Source: Larus michahellis (Eukaryota; Chordata; Aves; Charadriiformes; Laridae). Taken from it: a stretch of DNA of 64,000 bases. The notes beneath the pieces were generated by a model. That model did not search any database, had not been told where the DNA came from, and saw only the letters and a program-made list of their open reading frames with translations. Of this stretch, positions 23,262 to 34,459 are shown piece by piece. Location: contig NC_133899.1 of NCBI RefSeq assembly GCF_964199755.1, forward strand, positions 62,001 through 126,000, in the 5' to 3' direction. Both the position numbers and the translations under genes were made by a program. Numbering within the stretch: position 1 is the first letter of the stretch; every line of letters begins with the position of its first letter.

Positions 23262-24440
23262 CTTTTAGGGGGAACTCCATGTGACACACACACCCTCAAA
23301 AAGGTCTTGTTTTGCTTTAGAAATACCATCTGGAGTACAATTACAGCCTGACATTAAAAAAAACATACAAACATTACACCCCATACAAAGCAGCCTTAAC
23401 ATCTTCAAGATGCAGTCTGCTTCACTACTGCTGAACAGCCCCTCCCACATAGCTCTGCTCATCCCAAAACAACCCCGTTAATTAAAAAGCTGCCCACGCC
23501 ACCTGCTGATGGCTACTTGATGGGAGTTGACTGTACCACCTTTGCCTCAACAGTCTAGGTAGATCAACAAACTAACCATAGACTCCTATTGATGTTCCAC
23601 CTACCCCTGACTCTACTTGACCAGGTAGAGCAGCTCCAAGCCAAACACACACAAGCACAGACCGACATTACACAGACCACTACAAACAATGCACCTCACA
23701 GATGAGGGAAAACTCTCAGTGAGAAGAATGACACCAACATAAGCGACTGTTGGGCAAGAAGACCTGCAAGACCACAATGGTGACATGAGAAGGCTCTAGG
23801 GAAACCCCAGGAAATGAGTACAGTGTAATGTTCTGGGACAACAAGTGACTCTAAAACTGAGATGTACGTGCAGGAAGCCCGAGTTCAAGACCTAAGAACT
23901 TAAGGATGCAGGGAAGAAGTCCCAGTCACTGAAAATGGATGGCTAGAGAACAGAGCTGCTCACACAGCTAGTAACAAAGCAGCAGACGAGGACCACCCAG
24001 AAACTTCCGAGATGCAAGGCCGATCCACTGTTTAAGCTTACAATACAAGAAAAGCGGGGCCTGACTGGGGCAATGCTGATGAGTACTGGCATTCAAGACT
24101 CTTGGGATGGTGCCTGAAGTACAGGCTGTGCTCCTCAAGTGTAAAGAGGACATCAAGACCCAAGGAAGTTTTAAAACCCAGAAGACAGACCACACAAACA
24201 CCATAACAGATGCAGGCTGGAGCTGCCCTGCCCAGCTCATGCTAGCATTGTGCTGAAGACTAACCCGCTCCCTTTACCTGCCCAAAGGGGACAGCTCCAG
24301 GACAGCCCTCTGCCCTTCTCTAACTTTAAGACGCCTCCCTGCAAATCAAAAACTTCTCCCCTCCCAGCCCCCCTCCCTAGCCCTGTCCACTCAACTTAGC
24401 TTTCAGAGGGATGGAGGTCTTAAATCCCATGCCGACAAAA
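23262..24440 (+). repeat. Block C, copy 2
   Basis: Homologous to 2235-3430, with scattered substitutions and small indels. With the exon-like region that follows it, it forms the first of two tandem ~2.2-kb units. An A-rich run with C interruptions ends it at 24437-24482. Confidence 0.75.
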
Positions 24441-24482
24441 AAAAAAAAAAAAAAACAAAAAAAAAAAAAACAAAAAAAAAAC
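24437..24482 (+). repeat. A-rich simple repeat
   Basis: A run of adenines broken by single cytosines, directly after block C copy 2. It could be a retroposed tail or simple expansion. Confidence 0.8.
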
Positions 24483-24503
24483 CACACACCAAAAACCAGC
24501 ACA

Positions 24504-25434
24504 TTAACTATCTGGGATATTCCTGTAGTCACCAGGTTCCTCCTCATCATCTACAATTAAAGAAAACCAAACAGTGACAGCAAGAAGTTTCAGATAGGCC
24601 ACCGCCAACCTCTTCCACAATTTCCCCTTCCTCAAAAGCACAATGGGATTCCACTCACCTGCTCCTTCCAGAGTCAGACGCTGCGGCCATCATTGCTTGA
24701 GATACCAAGAAACAAAATTACTGTTGCACATGTGAGAAGTCACCAGCCACAAGCTCCTCCTCACTACTGCCTCAGCTCACCTCTGATGCTCATCCGCTTC
24801 CAAAGATGGCTCACAGGGCACCTGCAAAACCAGAAGATAAATACTTAACCAAGTTGCCATATAATACTTCACTATTAAGACACCAATATGGCCCACAACC
24901 GCCTCACCTTCTCAACCCGCTCATCAGCATGTGGCTTAGAGCCTCTGAGCCTGCGTCCTGCACCTGAAAAAAAAGCCAAACAAAAGGCATATGCTGAGAT
25001 ACTGCCCAAAACCTCAGCCTGCCTACAGCCATTCCTGTCTCCTACTCCTTTACCCCGGCCTCTCGCCCACCTGCCCTCCATGGTTTTGGGCTGCCGCTTT
25101 GAGGCTCACAGACCACCTCTAAAACAGACCCAAAGGACACTAAAAACTCCACCCACAATATAACATCTGAGAAGAATTGCTGCTTCAGCCCACTAGTCAC
25201 TGACCACCTTGCCCGAGTCATGTTGGGTGCCAATATCCTGCTTTACTCATCACTCTGCACCTTCAAAATTAAAAAAAAAAAAAACCCACACACACCACCC
25301 CACCACCAAGCCATAATATAATCACATAGCCACCAGTCACATCTTCCCTCCAGCACCATGCACTGACCCACCTTCTTACAGGGTCCCGCTTGCATTCCCC
25401 ATGACTCTTTGGTGCACATCTTGTCCCTCTGCAT
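24504..25434 (-). pseudogene. String of short exon-like segments, minus strand, gene unknown
   Basis: Read on the minus strand, several short segments lie between good splice signals: 25372-25434 (acceptor TTTTTTCAG, donor AAG|GTGGGT), 24908-24963 (acceptor TTTTTTCAG, donor AAG|GTGAGG), 24781-24821 (acceptor GGTTTTGCAG, donor GAG|GTGAGC), 24659-24680 (acceptor GCCGCAG, donor CAG|GTGAGT) and 24504-24550 (acceptor TTAATTGTAG, ending in an in-frame TAA). The last reads DEEEPGDYRNIPDS then stop. Introns would be about 80-410 nt. One continuous frame cannot be held across all of them: joining 24781-24821 to 24659-24680 in the otherwise open frame meets a stop. I do not recognise the protein. It may be a decayed gene, or one whose exons I have partly misplaced. 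Confidence 0.35.
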
Positions 25435-25489
25435 CTGAAAAAATTAGTAAACAAGTCACCCAGATGCTGATCAGTAGCTGAACAATTCC

Positions 25490-26640
25490 AGGGGTCTTGT
25501 TTCCATTTAGGAATATCATCTAGGCTCAAACTACAGCCTGCCGTTAAAAAAAAATTGGACCCAATGTTAATCCCCACACATACAAGCCTTAACACCTTCA
25601 ATCTGCTTCACTACTGCCAAACAGGCCCTCCCAGAAGGCTCCAATCATCTCCATAAAACACTATGGAAATGATTGTCCCTGCCAATGGCTGCTTGATCCC
25701 AGATGACCGTACAACCTTTGGCTAAACAGTCTTGGCAGATCAACATATTACCCATAGACTCTTATTGCTGTTCCACCTACCCCTGACTCTACACCCCCAG
25801 GCAGGGCAGCTCCACACCAAACACACCCATGTGCAGCCCAACACCACACAGCACTATAGACAACAATGTGACTCCAAGACGAGAGAAAACTCTTCACAAG
25901 AAGAACGACTTTCAGACAAGAGATGCTGTCGGGCAAGAAGACCAACAGCCACAGCACAGACATGAGGAGGCTCTATGGCAAAGTCATAAAAATCATAAAA
26001 GAGTCAAATGTAATGGCCCATTCCAAGAAGTTCCTGTCAAAACAGAGATGACGTATGCGCAGGAAGCCTGGCTTCAAGACCTGAGAACGTAAGGATGCAG
26101 GGAAGAAATCCCAGTTCATAAAAGCAGATGGCTAGAGCTGTTATAGCTCAGAGAACAGAGCTGCTCATGCAGCCAGGAATGATGCTGCAGAAAAGGACCA
26201 TCCAGAAACTTTTGAGAGGCAAGTCCGATCTGCACTTTAAAATTGCTATGCAAGAAAAGAAGTGCCCATTGGGCGCTATGCCAATTAGCACAGGCATTTG
26301 AGACCCTACAGGGGCTGCCCAAGGCACATTCTGTGCCCCTTGAGTGCAAAGAGAAACAAGGACATCAAAACCTAAGGAAAGTCCAAGACACAGAAGACAG
26401 AGCACACAAACTGCAGAACAGCAGACACAGACCAGAACTGCCCTGCCCATCAGACACTAGCTTTGTGCTGAAGAGTAACCCACTCCCTTTACCTACTCAG
26501 AGGAGACTCCTCCTCGATAGCCCTCTGCTCTACCCTGACTTGAAAACTCCTCCCTGAAACTGTCAATCTTGGTCCCCCTCCAGTGCCTGTGCCTCTACTT
26601 AGCTTTCAGACAGCCAGGGGTCTGAATTCATCCTTGACAA
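25490..26640 (+). repeat. Block C, copy 3
   Basis: Third copy, starting near GGTCTTGTTTCCATTTAGG and ending near CTTAGCTTTCAGACAGCC. It is more diverged from copies 1 and 2 than they are from each other. It begins the second ~2.2-kb tandem unit. Confidence 0.7.
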
Positions 26641-27730
26641 AAAACCCACAACAAACTGCTAACTGATGTGTTCCTGCAGTCACCAGGTTCCTCTTCATCT
26701 GTAAAACAAGAAGAAACCACGGCTCCAGCAGTGATCACCAACATCTTCCACAGCACCCTCATATTCAGAGGTGTCATGGCAATCCGCTCACCTGCTTCAC
26801 GCTGATTCCAGAGTCAGGGGCTGCAGCAACAATTATTTATGACACCTAAGATACCAACAAACACAAAATTACCATTGCATCTCTGTGAAATCACCAGTCC
26901 CATGCTCCTCCTCAATACTATCCAGCTCACCTCAAATGCAAGGGACTAGAACAAACCAGACCCTCTTGACGCCCAAATCCAAGTGCAAAACCGATATGAC
27001 AAAGACTGATGAACGTGCCTCCATTTCCTAGTCAACCCCCAGCACCAAAACTTTGGAAACCCCTTCTCCTCAACTGTCAGGGAAGGACCCCCACCTCTTC
27101 CTGACAGCTCCCATTCCATATTTGCAACCCTGAAACCCCTGCGTCAGCCACTCCTCAGGAGCTGTTCTTCTGAGCCATGCCCTGTGTTCAGCAGGCACCT
27201 CCCATATTCTGTCTTCCCACAAACTCTGGGCTCTGCTATAGACCCACAAAATAAGTAATGCCCTGACACAATCTATGAGGGGCCTGCTGCAAGCTGCAAA
27301 AACTCTAGGGACACCATGGCACTCTTTGGGCAATGGGGAAAGGTGATGAGCCATGCCATACCCTGAATGACACTACACCTTACATCCCTGCTGCTTTCTT
27401 GAGAAGTGCTAAAGTGCAATATGCAGATGCATACAAAATGCTCACCCTAAGCCCTACAATATAATCTCATCATCAACCCAATTAAGAGAAACAGTATCAG
27501 CAACTCACACAGCATATGGCAAAACTGGTGGAAAAAACCACAGGTCCATCTTCAATAAAGTCAGGAATTCTAGGAAAATGCAGGACTCCTAGAATAAACA
27601 AAAGCACACTATTAAACCATCTGGGCATCCCCTAAACACTCATCACAAAGTTACTGACCTGAAAAAAAGGGAAACAAAAAAGCAGCATACAAGTCAGTTT
27701 TCTACTACACAGGTGGCAGGATGTGTACTG
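26641..27730 (-). pseudogene. Second copy of the exon-like string, more decayed
   Basis: Homologous to 24490-25489. Matches of the last two segments are at 26792-26820 (acceptor TTGCTGCAG, donor CAG|GTGAGC) and from 26698 downward (acceptor TTGTTTTACAG, reading EEEPGDCRN in one frame). The counterpart of the 24781-24821 segment, with donor GAG|GTGAGC at 26931, appears to have lost its acceptor (GGTTTTGCAC in place of GGTTTTGCAG). 27000-27730 is unique-looking A-rich DNA with no further feature I can name. The pattern suggests tandem duplication of a gene end followed by decay. Confidence 0.35.
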
Positions 27731-27734
27731 GTCA

Positions 27735-29640
27735 CGGAATCATGGAATCTTCAGAGTTGGAAGGGACCTCTAGAGATCATCTAGTCCAACTCCCCTGCTA
27801 GAGCAGGATTACCTAAAGCACATCGCTCAGGGCTGCATCCAGGCGGGTCTTGAAAATCTCCAGAGAAGGGGACTCCACACCCTCCCTGGGCAGCCTGTTC
27901 CAGTGCTCTGTCACCCTCACCGTAAAGAAGTTTTTCCGTGTATTTGAACGGAACTTCCTATGTTCTAGCTTGTGCCCATTGCCCCTTGTCCTGTCACTGG
28001 GAACCATTGAAAAGAGCCTGGCTCCATCCTCCTTAAACCCACCCTTTAGGTATTTGTAAACATTAATCAGGTCCCCCCTCAACCTTCTCTTCTCCAGGCT
28101 AAAGAGTCCCAGCTCTTTCAGCCTTTCCTCATAAGGGAGGTGCTCCAGTCCCATAATCATCTTGGTTGCCCTACGCTGGGCTCGCTCCAGTAGTTCCCTG
28201 TCCCTCTTGAACTGGGGAGCTCAAAACTGGACACAGTACTCCAGTTGTGGCCTCACCAGTGCAGAGTAGAGGGGGAGAATGACCTCCCTCAACCTACTGG
28301 CCACAGTCTTCCCTATGCAGCCCAGGATGCCATTGGCCTTCTTGGCAACAAGGGCACACTGCTGGCTCATGGATAATTTGCTGTCTACCAGGACCCCCAG
28401 GTCCTTCTCCTCAGAGCTGCTTCCCAGCATATCCGCCCCTAACATATACTGGTGTTTGGCATTCTTCCTTCCCAGGTGCAGGACCCTACACTTGCTTTTG
28501 TTGAACCTTATTAGGTTCTTCTCTCCAGCCTGTCCAGGTCACGCTGGATGGCAGCACGGCCCTCTGGAGTGTCAGCCACCCCTCCCAGCTTGGTATCATC
28601 AGCAAACTTGCTGAGGATACACTCTGTCCCCTCATCTAGGTCATTAATGAATATATTGAACAAAATTGGTCCAAGTATTGACCCCTGAGGGACACCACTC
28701 GTTACAGGCCTCCAACTGGACTCTGTGCCGCTGATCACAACCCTCTGAGTTCTGTCACTCAGCCAGCTCTCGATCCACCTCACTGTCACCTTGTCTAGCC
28801 CATACTTCCTCAGCTTCATAATGAGGATGTTATGGGAGACAGTGTCAAAAGCCTTGCTAAGGTCAAAGTAGATGACATCTACGGCTCTCCCCTCATCCAG
28901 CCAACCCGTTATAACATCATAGAAAGCTATCAGATTGGTCAGGCGTGATTTGCCCTTGGTAAATCCATGATGACCACTTCCAATAACCTCCTGTTCCTCT
29001 ACGTGTTTGGAGACGACATCCAGAATGAGTCGCTCCATTACCTTCCCAGTGACAGAGGTGAGACTAACCAGCCTGTAGTTCCCTGGGTCCTCCTTCTTGC
29101 CTTTTTTGAAGATTGGAGTGATGTCAGCCTTCCTCCAGTCCTCAGGCACCTCTCCTGTTCCCCATGACCTTGCAAAGACAATGGAGAGCGGTCTAGCGAT
29201 AACATCTGCCAGCTCTCTCAGCACTCGCGGGTGCATCCCATCAGGGCCCATGGATTTATGACTGTCCAGCTTGGCCAAGTGGTCTCTGACCCGGTCCTCC
29301 TCAACTAAGGGAAAATCTTCCTCTCTCCTGACCTTCCCCCTTGCCTCCAGGGTACGGGATTCGTGAGGGACGGCTTTATCAGTGAAGACCGAAGAAAAGA
29401 AGGCATTCAGTAACTCTGCCTTCTCTGTGTCTTCCACCACTAGGGCACCCGTCTCATTCATCAGTGGACCTATATTTTCCCTAGTCTTCCTTTTTCTGTT
29501 GATATACTGGAAAAATCTCTTCTTGTTGTCTTTAACTGCAGTGGCCAAGCTGAGTTCTGATTGAGCTTTGGCCCTTCTAATCTTCCCCCTGCATAGCTTT
29601 GCTATATCTTGATAATCTTTGTTATATCTTGATAATGGTC
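27735..29640 (-). mobile_element. CR1 LINE, 5'-truncated, with reverse transcriptase
   Basis: A non-LTR retrotransposon of the CR1 family that dominates bird genomes. The minus strand encodes the reverse transcriptase part of ORF2: an open stretch at 28511-29548 includes [10 protein letters not shown] and the catalytic motif FADDTKL. A frameshift near 28520 breaks it, and the C-terminal domain continues in other frames at 28221-28445 and 27813-28160, with a stop between them. The endonuclease domain is missing, so the copy is 5'-truncated near 29640. The 3' end near 27740 carries the short ATTC-rich tail typical of CR1. Few lesions indicate a fairly young copy, but it could not move by itself. 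Confidence 0.95.
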
Positions 29641-30160
29641 CTGAAGGTCTTAGCTCAGCCTTCTTACCTCTGCCTCCCTAAATGCCAGAACACACCTGCC
29701 CAAACAGCTGAGCCTGCCCCAAAGCTGCAACCAAGTGAAGGACCAGCAGAGCACTGACCCCAGAGGAGCCCAGCAGCCAAGCAAGCTCCTGAGCCGAGCC
29801 TGTGGCTCATATACCCCGGGCCCCGCCCACTACCTTGGGCCCCGCCCACCGCCCTTCCCACAGTCCCCTGGGGAAGAGCGGGGCCAAACCCCCCAGAAGA
29901 CATAAAGGTGGCCACGGAAGCCACAGCTCCTTTCCTTCTCCCTTAAGTTCCCAGCGGACAAAGCAACAGCTATTTTTATTTCCATTGGGCACTCGCCTGT
30001 GGTGATTCTCTTACCGCTTTTGGTTGAGTGCCATCTGCTTGTTGCTGTAGAGAAGAGAGTTCTGTAGGTGTTGCTTTATTTTTGCGATCTTCAGATATTT
30101 TTGTGGTTAATTGTTAATCGTGTTTTATGGTTTTGGAAGAGTGCTGGAAACAGGTGATTT
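29641..30160. promoter_or_regulatory. Unique GC-rich segment with repeated GC boxes
   Basis: Between the CR1 and the 51-bp minisatellite lies non-repeat DNA. At 29815-29860 the word GGCCCCGCCCAC occurs twice, followed by CACCGCCC, close to a CATATA sequence. GC boxes of this density suggest a promoter, but no first exon can be fixed. Low confidence. Confidence 0.3.
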
Positions 30161-30200
30161 CAGAAGACTGATGAGCACTTCCTGGATCCTGGAGAACTAA

Positions 30201-31713
30201 AGTGCCATTGAGATGAGCTTCGGAGGACTGAGGGAGATCCTGGAGGACCAAAGTGCCATAGAGAGGCGCGTCGGCTGACTGCGCGGCGCCCCGGAGGACC
30301 AAAGTGCCATAGAGAGGCGCGTCGGCTGACTGAGCGGCGCCCCGGAGGACCAAAGTGCCATAGAGAGGCGCGTCGGCTGACTGAGCGGCGCCCGGGAGGA
30401 CCAAAGTGCCATAGAGAGGCGCGTCGGCTGACTGAGCGGCGCCCCGGAGGACCAAAGTGCCATAGAGAGGCGCGTCGGCTGACTGAGCGGCGCCCGGGAG
30501 GACCAAAGTGCCATAGAGAGGCGCCTCGGCTGACTGCGCGGCGCCCGGGAGGACCAAAGTGCCATAGAGAGGCGCGTCGGCTGACTGCGCGGCGCCCCGG
30601 AGGACCAAAGTGCCATAGAGAGGCGCGTCGGCTGACTGCGCGGCGCCCCGGAGGACCAAAGTGCCATAGAGAGGCGCGTCGGCTGACTGCGCGGCGCCCC
30701 GGAGGACCAAAGTGCCATAGAGAGGCGCGTCGGCTGACTGCGCGGCGCCCGGGAGGACCAAAGTGCCATAGAGAGGCGCGTCGGCTGACTGCGCGGCGAC
30801 CGGGAGGACCAAAGTGCCATAGAGAGGCGCGTCGGCTGACTGCGCGGCCCCCGGAGGACCAAAGTGCCATAGAGAGGCGCGTCGGCTGACTGCGCGGCGC
30901 CCCGGAGGACCAAAGTGCCATAGAGAGGCGCGTCGGCTGACTGAGCGGCGCCCCGGAGGACCAAAGTGCCATAGAGAGGCGCGTCGGCTGACTGCGCGGC
31001 GCCCGGGAGGACCAAAGTGCCATAGAGAGGCGCGTCGGCTGACTGAGCGGCGCCCCGGAGGACCAAAGTGCCATAGAGAGGCGCGTCGGCTGACTGAGCG
31101 GCGCCCCGGAGGACCAAAGTGCCATAGAGAGGCGCGTCGGCTGACTGAGCGGCGCCCCGGAGGACCAAAGTGCCATAGAGAGGCGCGTCGGCTGACTGCG
31201 CGGCGACCGGGAGGACCAAAGTGCCATAGAGAGGCGCGTCGGCTGACTGCGCGGCGACCGGGAGGACCAAAGTGCCATAGAGAGGCGCGTCGGCTGACTG
31301 CGCGGCGCCCGGGAGGACCAAAGTGCCATAGAGAGGCGCGTCGGCTGACTGAGCGGCGACCGGGAGGACCAAAGTGCCATAGAGAGGCGCGTCGGCTGAC
31401 TGAGCGGCGCCCGGGAGGACCAAAGTGCCATAGAGAGGCGCCTCGGCTGACTGCGCGGCGCCCCGGAGGACCAAAGTGCCATAGAGAGGCGCCTCGGCTG
31501 ACTGAGCGGCGCCCCGGAGGACCAAAGTGCCATAGAGAGGCGCGTCGGCTGACTGCGCGGCGACCGGGAGGACCAAAGTGCCATAGAGAGGCGCCTCGGC
31601 TGACTGAGCGGCGCCCCGGAGGACCAAAGTGCCATAGAGAGGCGCCTCGGCTGACTGCGCGGCGCCCGGGAGGACCAAAGTGCCATAGAGGCGCGCGTCG
31701 ACTGACTGAGGGG
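30201..31713. repeat. 51-bp CpG-rich minisatellite, ~30 units
   Basis: The word AAGTGCCATAGAGAGGCG recurs every 51 bp from 30251 to about 31678. That makes 29 starts with one 50-bp step near 30850, plus a diverged unit at 30201. Units vary mainly at three places: GCGCGTC/GCGCCTC, TGCGCGG/TGAGCGG and GCGCCCC/GCGCCCG/GCGACCG. Because 51 is a multiple of three and the unit has no stop on the minus strand, all three minus frames stay open for 500-640 codons, giving 17-residue repeats such as RRASLWHFGPPGRRAVS. I treat these as a by-product of the repeat, not as genes. Confidence 0.95.
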
Positions 31714-32040
31714 CTATGGAAATGGACAACAGGAAAACTGCCGGGCACTGACGGGGGCGCGGTAACGCGTAAGAGCCGATACTTGGAGCGCCGACGGCCG
31801 CTCTCGAGGCCGGGCGGGCGGTACCGATCGCGCTGCAGGTTGCGCGGAGCTCGGCGGAGTCCCGGCGGTCCTGGTTCGCCCTCCGGCCGCCGCGCTCTCG
31901 AGACCGGCGCCGGAACGGCCCCCGCGAAGCCGCGCACGCGCTGCGGAACCAACGCACAGCGCCGCCGGGGGCGGTGCCACAGCGCAGGGAGGAGCGCACA
32001 CCTGCAGGAACAGCCTTCAGCCGCCGGGCGGCAGCACCCC
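31714..32040. other. CpG-rich unique sequence beside the minisatellite
   Basis: About 330 bp of high GC and CpG content (GGCCGGGCGGGCGG, GCGCACGCGCTGCGG and similar), continuous with the open minus-strand frame of the minisatellite. It looks like a CpG island or first-exon region, but I find no exon boundary or protein I know. At 32041 composition switches abruptly to AT-rich. Confidence 0.45.
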
Positions 32041-32365
32041 CTCAATTATTTACACATTATCTATTTAGGGAATTTATATTACGTGTTTGCACTTACGTAG
32101 CAAATCTGCTTAGGCTTATACATTAACATTTATGATACAGAATATCTATTTAGACTGTCTGCTTACACATCTATTTTGACACTAATATCTTTTTACAAAT
32201 ACATTTTTTTAAATATTTTTATATTCTAGGATCTTTTATATAACACAGAAGCACAGAATCATAGAATCCTTAGACATAGAGGTTTTTATTTTGAACTTAC
32301 ATACATACATAAATATGTATTTATTTTCCATATTTTCCATAAATATGTATTATTATCCACGATCA
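32041..32365. other. AT-rich spacer with a possible CR1 tail remnant
   Basis: Low-GC DNA. CACAGAATCATAGAATCC at about 32253-32270 resembles the 3' tail of CR1 elements, and the following TTTTTATTTTGAAC phrase resembles one near 23090. No gene seen. Confidence 0.4.
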
Positions 32366-33480
32366 TGGGGTCCTGGAGGGCTCTGGGGGCGATGTAGGAG
32401 GGTCCCAGGGGGCTCCAGGAGATCCTGGAAGGCACTAGTGGCGCTCTCAGGAGGTGTGGGGAGTCCCAACGGGATGTGGCGGGTAGCAGGAGGTGCTCCA
32501 GGAATCCCAGAGGTCTCTGGGGTGTCCTGGGAGGGGGGGATCTGTGGGGTGCTGGAGAGGGTGTGGGAGGGTCCCAGGGGGCTACAGGGAGTCCTGGGGG
32601 AACGTGGGTGGTCCCATGAGAGTCCTGGGGGAAGACAAAGGGTCCCAGGGGGTCCTGGAGGACTCTGAGGGGCTCTCATGGGGTTGGGGAGAGGTCCCAG
32701 AAGGGCCCCAGGGGGATGTGGGGGATACCAGGGGCGGGCCCCAGGGGGATGTGGGGGATACCAGGGGCAGGCTCCAGTGAGTCCCAGAGGGCTCTGGGGG
32801 GCTCTAGGGGATCCTACAGCAGGTGTCAGAGTGACCCACAGGGCTCCAAGAGGGCTTGGAGGGCTCCCAAAAGTCTCCAGGGAGCCCTGGGGGTAACATG
32901 AGGGGTCCCAGAAGATCCTGGGGTGCTCTCAGAGAGTGTGGGGGTTCCCACAAGCGTCCCATAGAGATGTGTGGGGTACTGGGGGGAACTCCAAAAAGGC
33001 TCTGGAGGGGTACGGGGGGCTCAGGGAGGTCCTGAAAGGTGTGGGGGAGGGTCCCAGGGGTCCTGGAGGCCTCTAGGGGGCTCTCAGGGGGTAAGACGGT
33101 GGTCCCAGGACAGTCCCAGGAGGACATGGGGGGTACTGGGGATTTGCTCCAGGGGGTCCCAGAGGGCTCTGGGGTTTTCCTGAGGGACTCCAGGGGGATC
33201 TGTGGTGTCTTGGAGGGTCCTAGAGGGGTCCTGGGGGGAATGTGGGGGGTCCCAGAAGGCTCCAGGGAGCCCTGGGGGGAACATAAGAGGTCCTAGAGGG
33301 TCCCAGAGGGGTCCTGGGAGATGAAGGGTCGCAGGACATCCTGCAGAACTCTTGGCGGGGGGCAGGGGGTCCCAGGAGATTCTAGGGTATCTCAGGGGGA
33401 TCCTGGGGGATCCCAGGGGGTATCAGAGGGCTCTGGGGGGTCCCAGGCTGTCTCAGAGAGCTCCGGAAGGGTCCCAGCAT
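32366..33480 (+). repeat. G-rich minisatellite, degenerate
   Basis: About 1.1 kb built from variants of GGGTCCCAGGGGG, GTCCTGGAGG, GCTCTGGGGG and GATGTGGGGG, with an irregular short period. The + strand is strongly G-rich. Such arrays are common inside introns of GC-rich bird genes. The many close G tracts could fold into G-quadruplexes. Confidence 0.8.
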
Positions 33481-33590
33481 CCCCATACCTGTGACATGGA
33501 TGGCGATGGCACAGGCTCCCAAAGAACAACTGGTGTGGAGGGGGCAGCCTGCGCTGGGTGGGGGGAAACGTGACAGTGACAGGGGACACT

Positions 33591-34351
33591 GTGCAAGTGT
33601 AGGGTCCTGCACCTGGGAAGGAAGAATGCCAAACACCAGTATATGTTAGGGGCGGACGTGCTGGGAAGCAGCTCTGAGGAGAAGGACCTGGGGGTCCTAG
33701 TAGACAGCAAATTATCCATGAGCCAGCAGTGTGCCCTTGTCGCCAAGGCCAATGGCATCCTGGGCTGCATAGGGAAGACTGTGGCCAGTAGGTTGAGGGA
33801 GGTCATTCTCCCCCTCTACTCTGCACTGGTGAGGCCACAACTGGAGTACTGTGTCCAGTTTTGAGCTCCCCAGTTCAAGAGGGACAGGGAACTACTGGAG
33901 CGAGTCCAGCGAAGGGCAACCAAGATGATTATGGGACTGGAGCACCTCCCTTATGAGGAAAGGCTGAAAGAGCTGGGACTCTTTAGCCTGGAGAAGAGAA
34001 GGTTGAGGGGGGACCTGATTAATGTTTACAAATACCTAAAGGGTGGGTTTAAGGCGGATGGAGCCAGGCTCTTTTCAATGGTTCCCAGTGACAGGACAAG
34101 GGGCAATGGGCACAAGCTAGAACATAGGAAGTTCCGTTCAAATACACGGAAAAACTTCTTTACGGTGAGGGTGACAGAGCACTGGAACAGGCTGCCCAGG
34201 GAGGGTGTGGAGTCCCCTTCTCTGGAGATTTTCAAGACCCGCCTGGATGCAGCCCTGAGCGATGTGCTTTAGGTAATCCTGCTCTAGCAGGGGAGTTGGA
34301 CTAGATGATCTCTAGAGGTCCCTTCCAACTCTGAAGATTCTGTGATCCTGT
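33591..34351 (+). mobile_element. CR1 LINE 3' fragment, nearly identical to the 28-kb copy
   Basis: Covers only the C-terminal end of ORF2 and the 3' tail. Homology to the reverse complement of 27735-28495 begins at GCAAGTGTAGGG (33593) and runs to the tail ending near GATCCTGT. Only a handful of differences are seen, including a 3-bp deletion near 33744 and a few substitutions. The same stop interrupts the frame after position 33864 as in the other copy. GACACT at 33585-33590 and again at 34352-34357 may be a short target-site duplication. Confidence 0.93.
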
Positions 34352-34459
34352 GACACTCCCTTGAAGCTGAAGACAATGGCCTTGGAGGAGTTGCTGAGCC
34401 CCTCGCAGACCCTCAGGTACAGCTCGCTGTAGGACTCCTCGTTCTGCGGGAGGGGGCAT

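Noticed and set aside
25243-25601. Minus-strand open frames at 25243-25601 as one uninterrupted protein
   Set aside because: They run through clear acceptor-like pyrimidine tracts and the poly-Phe they encode, so only short segments of them can be exonic.
28511-29548. 345-codon open frame as a possible host gene
   Set aside because: [10 protein letters not shown] and FADDTKL identify it as CR1 reverse transcriptase; it is frameshifted and lacks the endonuclease.
30114-32045. 643-codon open frame over the 51-bp minisatellite
   Set aside because: The repeat period is a multiple of three and all three minus frames are open, so the length is not evidence of coding. Kept as a finding, not as a gene.
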